Assembly (NCBI RefSeq): GCF_900117315.1
Contig: NZ_LT630337.1
Location: 4,059,294-4,123,293, forward strand
Reading direction: 5' to 3'
Length of the DNA stretch: 64,000 bases
Origin: Bacillus massilinigeriensis
GTDB lineage: Bacteria; Bacillota; Bacilli; Bacillales; Cytobacillaceae
Shown here in pieces: positions 9,376-18,371 of the stretch. Under the pieces are notes generated by a model that saw nothing but the letters and a program-made list of their open reading frames with translations, made no database searches and was not told where the DNA came from. Positions within the stretch are counted from its first letter, which is position 1, and every line of letters begins with the position of its first letter. The translations under genes were made by a program, and so were the position numbers.

Positions 9376-9391
9376 TGTGAACTACTTCACA
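9376..9391. promoter_or_regulatory. Crp/Fnr-type box, distal
   Basis: TGTGAACTACTTCACA is a second exact TGTGA-N6-TCACA site and extends to TTTGTGAA/TTCACAAA arms. It is 66 bp from the proximal copy, about six helical turns, so both sites face the same side of the DNA. Confidence 0.65.
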
Positions 9392-10034
9392 AATGACATC
9401 CTAAAATATATTTATTCCTTCGTCAAATCCACCAAATTTAAGCTTTTTACACCTAAATAACTGTAGATAATTTGCAACACCATTTCATAAAAAGTCCATT
9501 TATCTTCATTGTAATCAAGCTAAAACTAACAAAATATAGTCTGTTAACATTAACTTTTCTTTCAATCAGACATGATCCATTGTAGCTTTTTTACTACACA
9601 TAGTGATATCTCCTTCTGTAATAATTGTGATTTTTTGCAATCTACAAAAATTACAATACCTAAAATCAGAAAATATAAATAAAGATTCCTAATATTGCTT
9701 ATGAAATACTGAAAAAATTCTTTAAAAAAATTTTTTATTCCATTAAAATTTTTCCCATTCGCATTTTTACAACACAAAAAACGTCCCTATTTGAGGGGAA
9801 TTTTTGGTAATGAATGTGTCGCTATTTTGCGGACTTTGGGAACAATTATAGGCTTCACTCTTGTGCAAAAAGAATCTGGGTAGATTTACTAACACAGGAA
9901 GCGACTTAATTATTTAAATACTCTAAACTATGATTACTCCATGTAATCTATAAACGTTCAGAAGGAGTTTCACTAAACCAGTAATTCCTGCAATAAATTG
10001 TGAAAAATGAACATAATTCGGAGGGAGATTGGAA
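9392..10034. other. gene-free stretch
   Basis: AT-rich spacer of about 640 bp between divergent transcription units. I see no convincing coding frame, no -24/-12 sigma-54 promoter pointing at the CoA-transferase and no Fur box. A weak CCCT/AGGG hairpin near 9785 is the only structure noted. Confidence 0.5.
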
Positions 10035-10190
10035 ATGGTACCTACAAAAGAATTTAAATTAGCACAGCAAATCATTGAATTGGACATAAAGAGGGATGAA
10101 CTTTTTGAGGAATTAAAAATGAAATTAGGTTCTCAGGCTTATGACATATTAAGAACCATACAAAACCACTATGATGTTCGAGAGGAGTAG
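10035..10190 (+). CDS. small conserved-looking protein, unknown
   Basis: A 51-residue frame beginning MVPTKEFKLAQQIIELDIKR and ending YDVREE. It is charged and predicted helical, with no cysteines or signal peptide. GGAGGG lies 9 bp before the ATG. The next small gene starts 7 bp after its stop and uses a GAGGAG inside this gene's last codons, so the two look like one operon. Function is unknown. Confidence 0.65.
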   Translation: MVPTKEFKLAQQIIELDIKRDELFEELKMKLGSQAYDILRTIQNHYDVREE

Positions 10191-10196
10191 CTTTCT

Positions 10197-10349
10197 ATGT
10201 CACATATACGAAAGGCAATTGAGGAATTAAGGCATTATTATATTCAAAAACTATTCGATGCAGGTGTTTTTCATCAAAAAGATGAATCTCCATATCACTT
10301 AACACTCACTGAACTCGAAACCTTATTTAAAAGAAGCAATCGCCCTTAG
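10197..10349 (+). CDS. Fur-regulated basic protein FbpA-like
   Basis: A 50-residue protein (MSHIRKAIEELRHYYIQKLF, then HLTLTELETLFKR) that resembles the small FbpA family of Bacillus. These proteins contain a LRKAVEE-like start and an LTLTELE motif and help carry out the iron-sparing response. I saw no Fur box upstream, so iron control is not shown here. GAGGAG precedes the ATG and a terminator follows the stop by 4 bp. Confidence 0.7.
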   Translation: MSHIRKAIEELRHYYIQKLFDAGVFHQKDESPYHLTLTELETLFKRSNRP

Positions 10350-10353
10350 TTAG

Positions 10354-10375
10354 CCACCTTATTAGGTGGTTTTTT
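10354..10375 (+). terminator. terminator of the small-gene operon
   Basis: CCACCT (10354-10359) and AGGTGG (10364-10369) with a TATT loop are followed by TTTTTT. Confidence 0.85.
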
Positions 10376-10503
10376 AAGGGATAATTACCAATCCCATATA
10401 TTATGAAAGATGCTCTAACACAAAAAGTAGGAGATTCTTCAATCAATTAGATTAATTTATTATAAAATCTTTTTTCCCAAAATGAATTTTGAACATTTCT
10501 ATT

Positions 10504-10549
10504 AAAAAAGCTATAAAGGAAAAGGAAAACAGTCCCCTCTCTTTATAGC
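10504..10549 (-). terminator. panF terminator
   Basis: GCTATAAAG (10510-10518) pairs with CTTTATAGC (10541-10549). Read on the minus strand the stem is followed by TTTTTT (10509-10504). Confidence 0.85.
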
Positions 10550-10576
10550 AAATATTTCTTTATGACGAGCCACCTT

Positions 10577-12025
10577 TTAATGCTTGTAGCTTATGGTTGA
10601 AACTGCTTTTTGATGTGAAGCGTAGCTTACTATGACAAACGCAAGAAAGGAAATGGCAATCGGTAGAACAACGGTATGTACTCCAAAGGCATTTGGATAA
10701 AAACGATCAAATAATATATATGAAATCATCCCTACTAACATAGAAGTAATCGCTCCATATTTATTTCCTTTGCTCCAATATAATCCAAGGATAATAGGCC
10801 AAATAAAAACAGATTCTAATCCCCCAAAGGAGAATAAATTTAACCAAATAATTAAATCCGGTGGGCTTAATGAAAAGATAATTACTAGAATCCCAATAAT
10901 TGTTGTTACACTAAAGCTGACTTTTTTTAGATGGCTTTCTGATGCCTTTGGTTTTATAAAATTGATGTAAACATCCTTCACAATAGCTGAGCTTACTAGA
11001 ATAAGTAAGGCATTGACCGTTGACATAATGGCGGCCATTGGTGCAGCTAGAACGAACCCTGCAGCATAAGGTGGCAATACCTCCATGGATAACAATGGCA
11101 TAACCGTATCCCCAATTTTTATTCCTGGTAGAACGGGCCTTGCGAAAACCCCTATTAGGTGCATTCCCAACATGATAAAGCCAACGACAATTGTCCCGAT
11201 GATGATGGCACTATGCATTGCTCTTGAATTTTTATAGCTCATTGCTCGTACGGTTATTTGCGGCAAGCCGACAACACCTATACCAACTAAAATCCAAAAG
11301 GACGAAACATATTTTGGCGTTAAATCATGTGCAGCTCCAAATGGACTAATTAAATTTGGATTTTCAGCAGCTAGACTGGAGATAATATTTGGAATCCCTC
11401 CCCCTGCCTTAATCGTGGCAATAAGCAGGATTAATGTTCCTAAAAACATCACAACACCCATAACTGCATCCGTTACAGCAACAGCGCGAAACCCACCCAC
11501 AATGACAAAGACAAGAACAGATGCTGCAAAAATCAATAAAGCAGTCACGTAAGGTAGACCGGTTAAGGATTCTACAAGCCTAGCACCACCAATCCACTGC
11601 GCGGTCATGGATGAAAATAGAAAAATAATGATACTTGCTGCTGAAATTAAGACAACCGCATTACTTTTATACCGCTCCTTTAAAAAATCAATTAACGTGA
11701 TCGCCTCATATTGACGAGCGACAATCGCAAATTTTTTCCCTAAAACCATTAGGACAAAATATCCGGTTGCTAGCTGGGCCATTGCAAGTAACACCCAGCC
11801 TAATCCTTGTGTATAGGCAACACCAGGTCCTCCAATAAAGCTGCTGGCACTTCCATAGGTAGCAACCATCGTCATGGCTAGGATAAATCCTCCCAGTTGT
11901 CGCTCACCTAAAAAATATTCCTTTATAAAGGAATTGGATTGAATCACATATTTATTTGACCAAATTCCCACTACAAAAATAACCATTAAGAATATTAATA
12001 ATGGTGTAATAACAGCCCAATTCAT
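10577..12025 (-). CDS. panF: sodium/pantothenate symporter
   Basis: A 482-residue protein of the sodium:solute symporter family with about 13 membrane segments. The N-terminal FLGERQLGGFILAMTMVATYGSASSFIGGPG, LIDFLKERYKSNAVV and VGGFRAVAVTDAVMG are the segments by which PanF is recognised. It imports pantothenate, the precursor of coenzyme A, with sodium. The ATG overlaps the stop of the yhdT-type gene by 4 bp, the usual panF neighbour, which supports the assignment. Confidence 0.9.
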   Translation of the reverse strand: MNWAVITPLLIFLMVIFVVGIWSNKYVIQSNSFIKEYFLGERQLGGFILAMTMVATYGSASSFIGGPGVAYTQGLGWVLLAMAQLATGYFVLMVLGKKFAIVARQYEAITLIDFLKERYKSNAVVLISAASIIIFLFSSMTAQWIGGARLVESLTGLPYVTALLIFAASVLVFVIVGGFRAVAVTDAVMGVVMFLGTLILLIATIKAGGGIPNIISSLAAENPNLISPFGAAHDLTPKYVSSFWILVGIGVVGLPQITVRAMSYKNSRAMHSAIIIGTIVVGFIMLGMHLIGVFARPVLPGIKIGDTVMPLLSMEVLPPYAAGFVLAAPMAAIMSTVNALLILVSSAIVKDVYINFIKPKASESHLKKVSFSVTTIIGILVIIFSLSPPDLIIWLNLFSFGGLESVFIWPIILGLYWSKGNKYGAITSMLVGMISYILFDRFYPNAFGVHTVVLPIAISFLAFVIVSYASHQKAVSTISYKH

Positions 12026-12306
12026 TTTGAACCCTCCTTTTCATCGTCAAAGGGTACCTCTTTAAACAGGAATTTCACACAAATAATTACAAGAAAAACC
12101 ATAACGATAAATCCTACAATACAGCTATAAAAAAACCATGCAGGTAAACCCATTATGTAAGAATAATTCTCTACTTTCTCTGAACCAAGTCCATAGGCAA
12201 ACCCGTACCACCAAACAAAATTTATGATGACAAGTACTACTCCAATAAGAGCTTCCCTTTGGGCAATCTTAAAACGCTTGTCCATCTGCTCAACAGTCTT
12301 TTTCAA
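12022..12306 (-). CDS. yhdT: YhdT family membrane protein
   Basis: A 94-residue protein with two membrane segments (about residues 20-45 and 55-82) and an acidic tail. Its sequence (FKIAQREALIGVVLVIINFVWWYGFAYG) and coupling to panF match the DUF997/YhdT family, whose role is unknown. The start is TTG at 12306, supported by GAGGGGG 6-8 bp upstream. Confidence 0.85.
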   Translation of the reverse strand: MKKTVEQMDKRFKIAQREALIGVVLVIINFVWWYGFAYGLGSEKVENYSYIMGLPAWFFYSCIVGFIVMVFLVIICVKFLFKEVPFDDEKEGSK

Positions 12307-12506
12307 CAGTATTCCCCCTCGAAATTAGATTTCCATTAGTTGATAATACTAAATTTCCCCTCTAAACAAAAGTCTATGTTCCTATCATGATTTTTCATTA
12401 TGAAAGAAACCAAGCGGTTATAGTACTAACCTAATCGTATACCTAACATAAGGACTTAACCTTACACCGATATCACCCGGGCTAGGTAAACTTCAAAAAA
12501 GAAGCC

Positions 12507-12541
12507 GTCCAAAAGCAAGGTGTTAGTCACCTTTTTTGGAC
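12507..12541. terminator. probable bidirectional terminator
   Basis: GTCCAAAA plus AAGGTG (12507-12522) pairs with CACCTT plus TTTTGGAC (12528-12541), with a 2-nt bulge. It lies just beyond the chemoreceptor gene, with A and T tracts on both sides. Confidence 0.65.
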
Positions 12542-12591
12542 AGCTCCCATATTAATAACCGTTTATATTAAATAAAGCGCTTTCATATTAA

Positions 12592-14217
12592 TCATTTAAG
12601 TTTAAATCTTTTTACTATCCTATACAAAGATTCGGTCTTCTCCAACAAATAACCCGAGTTTTCCGCCATTTGGTGAACCCCAATGGCCTTTTCCTCCACG
12701 GTAGCAGCACCTTTAGAAATTGTTTCTGTTATTTGTTCTGCCATGTTGGTTAACCCTCCAATGATTCTCTCGATTTCAACAAAGTCTTCGGTTAACTGAT
12801 TGGCCAGTTCATAATTAAAAGCCACTTGCTGCTGTGCCTTTTCTGCTGCTTCCTTCATTTCGTGAATTGCTCGACCTGCTAGTTTCCCTACCTCAATTCC
12901 TCTATCAATTGCTTGTACACTTGTCGAAGCTTTTTCACCCGCTTGCCTTGCTTCCTGCTGGATTATCTCCAATGCCTGAAAAATATCAGATGCAAAGGCA
13001 GAAGTGCTTTCAGCCAAATCTCTAACCTCATTTGCCACAACTGCAAAGCCCTTGCCTCCTTCTCCGGCGCGAGCTGCCTCTATAGACGCATTCAATGCCA
13101 GCATATTTGTTTGGCGGGCTATATTTGTTATAGCAGATACTTTATGCATGATTTCATTTACCCCTTCAGAAACCAGCATAATTTTATTTACAGAATCTAC
13201 GACTGTCACTTCAATTTGATTCATCTCTTTCTCTGAATCGTCGATTGCCTTCTGGCCTTGCATAGAGGCAGCAGTTACCATTTTAGATAGGTGACTTGCA
13301 TTTTCGGTATTCTTCTGCATTTGATTCACTTCAGTCATCATCTGCCCAATCATTGTGTAGAATTCCTCCATTGAGGCTAACTGTTCTTCTGTATTCTCAC
13401 GAAACCTATTCATCATATCTGACATTTCTATAAATGTTTGAGCCAATTGTTTCGTTTCATGGCCTTGAAAGTGGCCAATGATCGTTTTGACAACTTCCAC
13501 CGTACCTTCTAACTCCTGTAAAATATCTCGAGTTCCAATGATTATTTTATTCAGTTCATACCCCATTTGGGCAAATTGACTTCTTCCACCATTTGGTGCC
13601 ATAACAGTTAAATCTCCAGCTGAAATACTACGAGTCACTTGATACCATTCCTGCAATCTTTTTCGAATTTGAAAATACAAAACAGCGGCTCCACCAATTC
13701 CTACTAGCAGAGCAATCACATAGGCCCCTATAAATTTTCCGATTTCTCCGCCAAGTAACCATCCTATTACAATGGATACGAGGGAAGGAAGGATTCCAAG
13801 TCCAAAGATAAATGGAACAAGAAAAGGGCGATGGACAATCCTTCCCATTCTTAGATTATATTGCTGACCATCCTTCATTTTAATTGCTGGACATGAGGCA
13901 TCTATTACAACTTCACCTGTATTTCGAGAATATAGTTGAAGTAAAGGTTGATTTGTATTTGCTGATTTTAGTCCAACCTCATCTTGAAATAGTGTCCCCT
14001 CCCGCAAACGATTCGTATGAACAAGTCCCTTTCCTTCCTTATTCACAAGAACAAAGTATTCATCATGCCCTAATTCATGATCCATCACCTGGCGAATTCC
14101 ATCAATAGATGCATCAATTGAACCAAATTGCCTAATCTTTTGTTCAATTGATTTTGCTACACGCTCCACCTTAACAAGGGCTGAACGCGCATTTTTCGTT
14201 TTTAAAAGATTTCTCAT
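12592..14217 (-). CDS. methyl-accepting chemotaxis protein with N-terminal cytoplasmic-type sensor
   Basis: A 541-residue chemoreceptor. The C-terminal half has the receptor signalling hairpin ([41 protein letters not shown], shown here in part). Unusually, about 130 soluble residues come first, with no N-terminal membrane segment. Two membrane segments follow (about 135-185), then a HAMP-like region. The sensor therefore probably faces the cytoplasm. The ATG at 14217 has AAAGGGGG 6 bp upstream, while the in-frame TTG six codons earlier lacks one. It is divergent from an orphan amino acid binding lipoprotein. Confidence 0.9.
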   Translation of the reverse strand: MRNLLKTKNARSALVKVERVAKSIEQKIRQFGSIDASIDGIRQVMDHELGHDEYFVLVNKEGKGLVHTNRLREGTLFQDEVGLKSANTNQPLLQLYSRNTGEVVIDASCPAIKMKDGQQYNLRMGRIVHRPFLVPFIFGLGILPSLVSIVIGWLLGGEIGKFIGAYVIALLVGIGGAAVLYFQIRKRLQEWYQVTRSISAGDLTVMAPNGGRSQFAQMGYELNKIIIGTRDILQELEGTVEVVKTIIGHFQGHETKQLAQTFIEMSDMMNRFRENTEEQLASMEEFYTMIGQMMTEVNQMQKNTENASHLSKMVTAASMQGQKAIDDSEKEMNQIEVTVVDSVNKIMLVSEGVNEIMHKVSAITNIARQTNMLALNASIEAARAGEGGKGFAVVANEVRDLAESTSAFASDIFQALEIIQQEARQAGEKASTSVQAIDRGIEVGKLAGRAIHEMKEAAEKAQQQVAFNYELANQLTEDFVEIERIIGGLTNMAEQITETISKGAATVEEKAIGVHQMAENSGYLLEKTESLYRIVKRFKLK

Positions 14218-14674
14218 TTCTATCCCCCTTTGCAAAACCTCCCATTACTAGAATTATTCTCTAAATATCCCTTTTTACCTTCTTGAAACCCTCTTAAATT
14301 GATTGAAAATTAAAAAAATATGATCAACAATTTAATACCTTATATGTAAAAAACAGACAATAAATATTTTAAAATATTTATCAATGATTAATTTGTGATT
14401 TATAAAATAATTTCACCTCTATGTATCCAATAATAAAGGAACGAACAATTTCACCGTAATAACCCTATTAATCTTTATTAACAAGGGAACATATCCTTAT
14501 TCGATGAAATAACAAACTAAAATTTCAGAAATATCATAATTTATAAAAATTATACTAGACGTAATACTATTATTGTTTTAAAATAATATTTATTCATTCA
14601 CTATATTTTCCTATTTGGTTGTCTACAAAACTACAACTATCAATGTCAGAAAAATCAGAAAAGGAGATCTTTAC
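14218..14674. other. gene-free stretch with divergent promoters
   Basis: A very AT-rich 457-bp region between divergent genes. It must hold both promoters, but many possible -10 boxes occur and I cannot single one out. No hairpin or coding remnant was seen. Confidence 0.5.
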
Positions 14675-15850
14675 ATGAAGAGAAAGCTTGCTAAGATTTT
14701 GGTCGCTTCAACGTTACTAACTGGTATTTTAGCTGGATGCTCAGGGGCAAAGGAAGGCTCTGGAGGAGGCGATACAATTAAGATTGGCGTAAACCTAGAA
14801 TTATCCGGTAATGTGGCATCTTACGGAGAATCTCTTGACCAGGGAATTAACCTTGCCGTTGATGAAATTAACAAAAATGGAGGAGTAAAAGGGAAAAAGC
14901 TTGAGATCATTAAGGTTGATAATAAATCTGAAGCGGCTGAGGCTACAAATGGCGCCATTAAACTAACTAGCCAAGACAAGGTTACCGCGATTATTGGTGC
15001 AGCAACTAGTGGGAATACTGTGGCACAAGCACAGATTGCCAATGATAATAAAACCGTTCTATTATCCCCTTCCGGAACAGCACCAAATGTAACCGTTGGA
15101 GATAATGGAAAATTAAATGAATATGTATTCCGTACTTCATTTATTGATCCTTTCCAAGGAACAGTTGCAGCTAATTTTGCAGCTAATACATTAAAGGTGA
15201 AAAAGGCTGCTATTTTTGCAGATAGTGCTAGTGATTACGCAAAGGGTCTTGCTGCTTCCTTTAAGGAAACATTTGAAGCGGCTGGTGGACAGATTGTTGC
15301 AGAAGAAGCCTATATGGCAAAGGATACTGACTTCCGTTCTACTTTAACGTTAATCAAATCAAAGAAGCCTGAGTATGTTTTCATTCCTGGTTACTATGAG
15401 GAAGTAGGTTTAATCATTAAACAGGCACGTGAATTAGGACTTACAGTACCATTTATGGGGGCTGACGGTTGGGATTCACCGAAGTTAATAGATTTAGCTG
15501 GAACAGATGCATTAAATAACACCTATATTACAAATCATTACTCTTCTGAGGACCCTGATAAAAAGATTCAAGAGTTTGTTAAAGCATTTAAAGAAAGTAA
15601 CGAGGGAAATTCTCCAAATGCATTTAATGCACTTGGCTATGATACTGTCTATCTATTAGCAGATGCTATTAAACGTGCGGACAGCACCGACTCAACCAAA
15701 ATTAAGGATGCATTAGCAAAAACAAAAGATATAGAACTTGTAACCGGAGTGGTTACAGTGGATAAGAATCACAATCCTATTAAATCTGCCACTGTCTTAG
15801 AATATCAAGACGGAAAACAAGTATTCAATACAAAGGTTGATCCAAAATAA
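14675..15850 (+). CDS. branched-chain amino acid (LivJ-type) ABC substrate-binding lipoprotein
   Basis: A 391-residue lipoprotein precursor with a signal peptide ending LTGILAGC (Cys about 22, lipobox). It then has the periplasmic-binding type 1 fold of the LivJ family (IKIGVNLELSGNVASYGESL; AIIGAATSGNTVAQAQIAND; FMGADGWDSPKLIDLAG). It should bind hydrophobic amino acids or related compounds outside the membrane. AAGGAG is 8 bp before the ATG at 14675. No permease or ATPase genes lie nearby, so it either serves a distant transporter or feeds a chemoreceptor. Confidence 0.9.
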   Translation: MKRKLAKILVASTLLTGILAGCSGAKEGSGGGDTIKIGVNLELSGNVASYGESLDQGINLAVDEINKNGGVKGKKLEIIKVDNKSEAAEATNGAIKLTSQDKVTAIIGAATSGNTVAQAQIANDNKTVLLSPSGTAPNVTVGDNGKLNEYVFRTSFIDPFQGTVAANFAANTLKVKKAAIFADSASDYAKGLAASFKETFEAAGGQIVAEEAYMAKDTDFRSTLTLIKSKKPEYVFIPGYYEEVGLIIKQARELGLTVPFMGADGWDSPKLIDLAGTDALNNTYITNHYSSEDPDKKIQEFVKAFKESNEGNSPNAFNALGYDTVYLLADAIKRADSTDSTKIKDALAKTKDIELVTGVVTVDKNHNPIKSATVLEYQDGKQVFNTKVDPK

Positions 15851-15889
15851 GTGACAGGCACCATCCAAAATTTGGATGGTGCCTGTCAC
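15851..15889. terminator. perfect long palindrome, bidirectional terminator
   Basis: Two 19-nt arms (15851-15869 and 15871-15889), starting GTGACAGGCACC, pair perfectly around one central base between convergent genes. The GTGACAGGCACC/GGTGCCTGTCAC unit recurs in many Bacillus genomes, so this may be a dispersed repeat acting as a terminator. That recurrence is from memory and not checked here. Confidence 0.75.
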
Positions 15890-15895
15890 CTTCAT

Positions 15896-18016
15896 TTATT
15901 TTTTCTTTTTATTCTTTTTCAGGTTCACCTCATAAGAAAACTGAACAGGTTTTTTATCATCGGCAGGGGCTGCATAGGATGTGATCATGTAGTTCTTACC
16001 ATCATGGAATAACTGTTTCAAGGTTAAAGCATCCTTTTCCGTCACATTAAATGGATCTACCGTTATTACTTTGTAATCTGTTTTCTTTCCTTTTTTATTG
16101 CCAATTTCCCTTTCATTAATAAAGGTAACTGTATAATTCACATATTGGCCGAATATTTCATTTAAGGACTTAAACTGTTCTGTAGAGTCACCATGGTCAA
16201 TAAAGCCGATTTCCGGAATCTCGATATTATCGATAAACCATCCCGAATCATTGTAGCCCCAATCAGTTAAATAACGGAAGGAAATTAATACCTTTTGGCC
16301 GGCATATGCACTTAAATCGAATGTTTCCTTTTGCCAATTTTCGTAATGGCCTGTGAATCCAGGGACATTTTCTTTAATTTTCGGATATCCATCTGGATCA
16401 ACATCTGTTCGAGTATGTTCATTTTCAAGACTCTTCCAAGTCTTCCCTCCGTCTTTCGATACTTGAACTACCCCGAAATCCCATTGCTCTTCTATATCTA
16501 TCAAATGATCGAATTTTAATGTTGCCTGATTGACTGAAGACAGATCTGCATCCAATACTAAGGTATTATCAGCTTCATCACCCTCATTACCCCATAAAAC
16601 TTTATTGGAGGCATTTTTAGGGTCTGCTACTGATTTCCATGGAGTTGGCAAGAAATCTACACCATCAAAGGAAATGCTCCTAATCTTTTCTTGGAAATCT
16701 AGAGCTTTAAAATCTCCTCCCCATGCAGGTACGCCTTCTTTTTCAAATTCTAAAGCCTTGTCATAATTAACTGTCATTCCACGCTTTGTACCATTATCAT
16801 CAACAGTTAGGTCGCGTAGATTGATGCTATCAAATTGATAAACGCCATTTCCCACTCGATCACTATCAATGGCTACCGCAGTAATAAAGTTTTGATAGAG
16901 CTTTGTAAAGTCAAGCTTAGAGCCTCTAGCCTTTAATACTTCATTCACACTATTAATCCCCTGTGAGGGATTCAAAGCTAAATCATGGATAAAATCCTTT
17001 CCTAATTTGTCATACATATATAAATTAAATAAATAGACTTGACCGTAATCCGCAATCGTCTCTGGTCCTGTTGTTGCTGAATAGTGATCATCCCAATTTA
17101 CTAATGAGTTTTCTGGGTGATCTAGATAAAAGTTGATGGATCGGTCATCATGGCCGTATCCCCCAAGATATTCTGAAAAGGTAGACATTCCTTCATTAAG
17201 CCAGGTTTCTTCTGCACCGTCATTATCAGCGTGAATAAGGTGTTGCAGTTCATGGATCGTTGTTCCAAAGAAAGTAGACTCTAAACGAGTATCCCAGCTA
17301 TTCGTATCAATTGTAATCATATTTCTATCAATATAGTTCTCTAGCGTTTGCCAGTAGAAGCCCGCAACAAAGAACGGATAATTAGGATCCTCATAGTTTT
17401 CATCTTGGATATTGTCTACGAGCATGATAACCTTATCGCTACCTTCATAATATCCTTCTGGAACGTTTTGCCCTGCCAGTGGGGATTTTGAACCATCATG
17501 AAAATCAGGTGTACCAAAGAAGGCAGTCGCCTTTGGATATATATTTTGATCAAATTCATCTCTTAGTTTATCTACTTGCCCCTGAGTAACAACATGTGCG
17601 GGTCTAGGGTCCCCTTCAGGAAAGGAAAGATCATCTGCCACCCAAATCTCAACATTTTCACCGACACTGCGAAGAGTAAAAGGTTTAAATGCTAAATTCC
17701 GATTTAAAAAGTATTTGGTTGGACCATTATAGGTAAACTCGCTACTATTAGTAGAATCATTGGTATTTACCGCTTCATTAAAATTTATTTTTTCCGCTTG
17801 GCCCTCTATTTTCCTTTCTGCTTTTTCCAAGAAGGAACTATTTTTTGATAGTTGGTCCAACTGTCCATCAATATCGATACGATCGCCATACCTCTCCACA
17901 TTCCAGTCAGATACAGTAGTGGCTTCTACCTTTGTTCCACTTGAACCAAATGGGATGACAAGCGAAAACCCAACAGCAGCTGCAGAAATAATAGATAATA
18001 GTCTTTTCCTTTTCAA
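15896..18016 (-). CDS. secreted zinc metalloprotease with immune inhibitor A-like C-terminus
   Basis: A 706-residue secreted protein with a signal peptide (about residues 1-31, KRKRLLSIISAAAVGFSLVI). It contains a catalytic HELQH helix with a downstream WLNEG glutamate (about residues 257-280). From about 430 it carries an immune inhibitor A-like C-terminal region, including a beta-sandwich segment ending WFIDNIEIPE. The active site looks like HExxH...E (gluzincin, M30-like) rather than the M6 HExxHxxGxxD. The start is TTG at 18016, set by AAGGGGG 7 bp upstream. The substrate is probably extracellular protein. Confidence 0.85.
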   Translation of the reverse strand: MKRKRLLSIISAAAVGFSLVIPFGSSGTKVEATTVSDWNVERYGDRIDIDGQLDQLSKNSSFLEKAERKIEGQAEKINFNEAVNTNDSTNSSEFTYNGPTKYFLNRNLAFKPFTLRSVGENVEIWVADDLSFPEGDPRPAHVVTQGQVDKLRDEFDQNIYPKATAFFGTPDFHDGSKSPLAGQNVPEGYYEGSDKVIMLVDNIQDENYEDPNYPFFVAGFYWQTLENYIDRNMITIDTNSWDTRLESTFFGTTIHELQHLIHADNDGAEETWLNEGMSTFSEYLGGYGHDDRSINFYLDHPENSLVNWDDHYSATTGPETIADYGQVYLFNLYMYDKLGKDFIHDLALNPSQGINSVNEVLKARGSKLDFTKLYQNFITAVAIDSDRVGNGVYQFDSINLRDLTVDDNGTKRGMTVNYDKALEFEKEGVPAWGGDFKALDFQEKIRSISFDGVDFLPTPWKSVADPKNASNKVLWGNEGDEADNTLVLDADLSSVNQATLKFDHLIDIEEQWDFGVVQVSKDGGKTWKSLENEHTRTDVDPDGYPKIKENVPGFTGHYENWQKETFDLSAYAGQKVLISFRYLTDWGYNDSGWFIDNIEIPEIGFIDHGDSTEQFKSLNEIFGQYVNYTVTFINEREIGNKKGKKTDYKVITVDPFNVTEKDALTLKQLFHDGKNYMITSYAAPADDKKPVQFSYEVNLKKNKKKK

Positions 18017-18371
18017 GATGATTCCCCCTTTAGTGCGATTATTTTAAAAACAATGCTACCATGGTGTAAATTTTGGATAAATAGATAAAAAGTAGCAAAT
18101 TTTTCCCCCTAGGTTAAGGTTGATTCGCCTTTTGTTCTTTCCCGAAAGGAATTTGAAAGAAGTTAATGTTTTTCGTTGGTCATTCTGACATAATTCTCCT
18201 CAAAATGACAAATTTCATAAAATCTATGTAAATTAATTAGTAGATTCATCCCATGCTAGAAAATGGTCTAATAGTAGGTTAAAAAGTTGAGGTAAATTGA
18301 TAATCTTATAGCATATAGAAAATCCTTCCTGTAAAATTTAAATAGAATGATAAAATGGTGGGGTGAGTGGA
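18017..18371. other. gene-free stretch
   Basis: Spacer between divergent protease and response regulator genes, presumably with both promoters. No clear -35/-10 pair, operator or coding remnant was identified. Confidence 0.5.

Noticed and set aside
9562..9777. Minus-strand frame of 71 codons in the gene-free region before the CoA-transferase gene
   Set aside because: Very AT-rich, low-complexity product, no credible ribosome binding site and no recognisable motif.
9303..10000. Possible sigma-54 promoter for the CoA-transferase operon
   Set aside because: TTGCA-like stretches occur but none has a TGGCAC partner at the right distance.
9840..10034. Fur box before the FbpA-like operon
   Set aside because: No sequence close to the GATAATGATTATC-type consensus was found.
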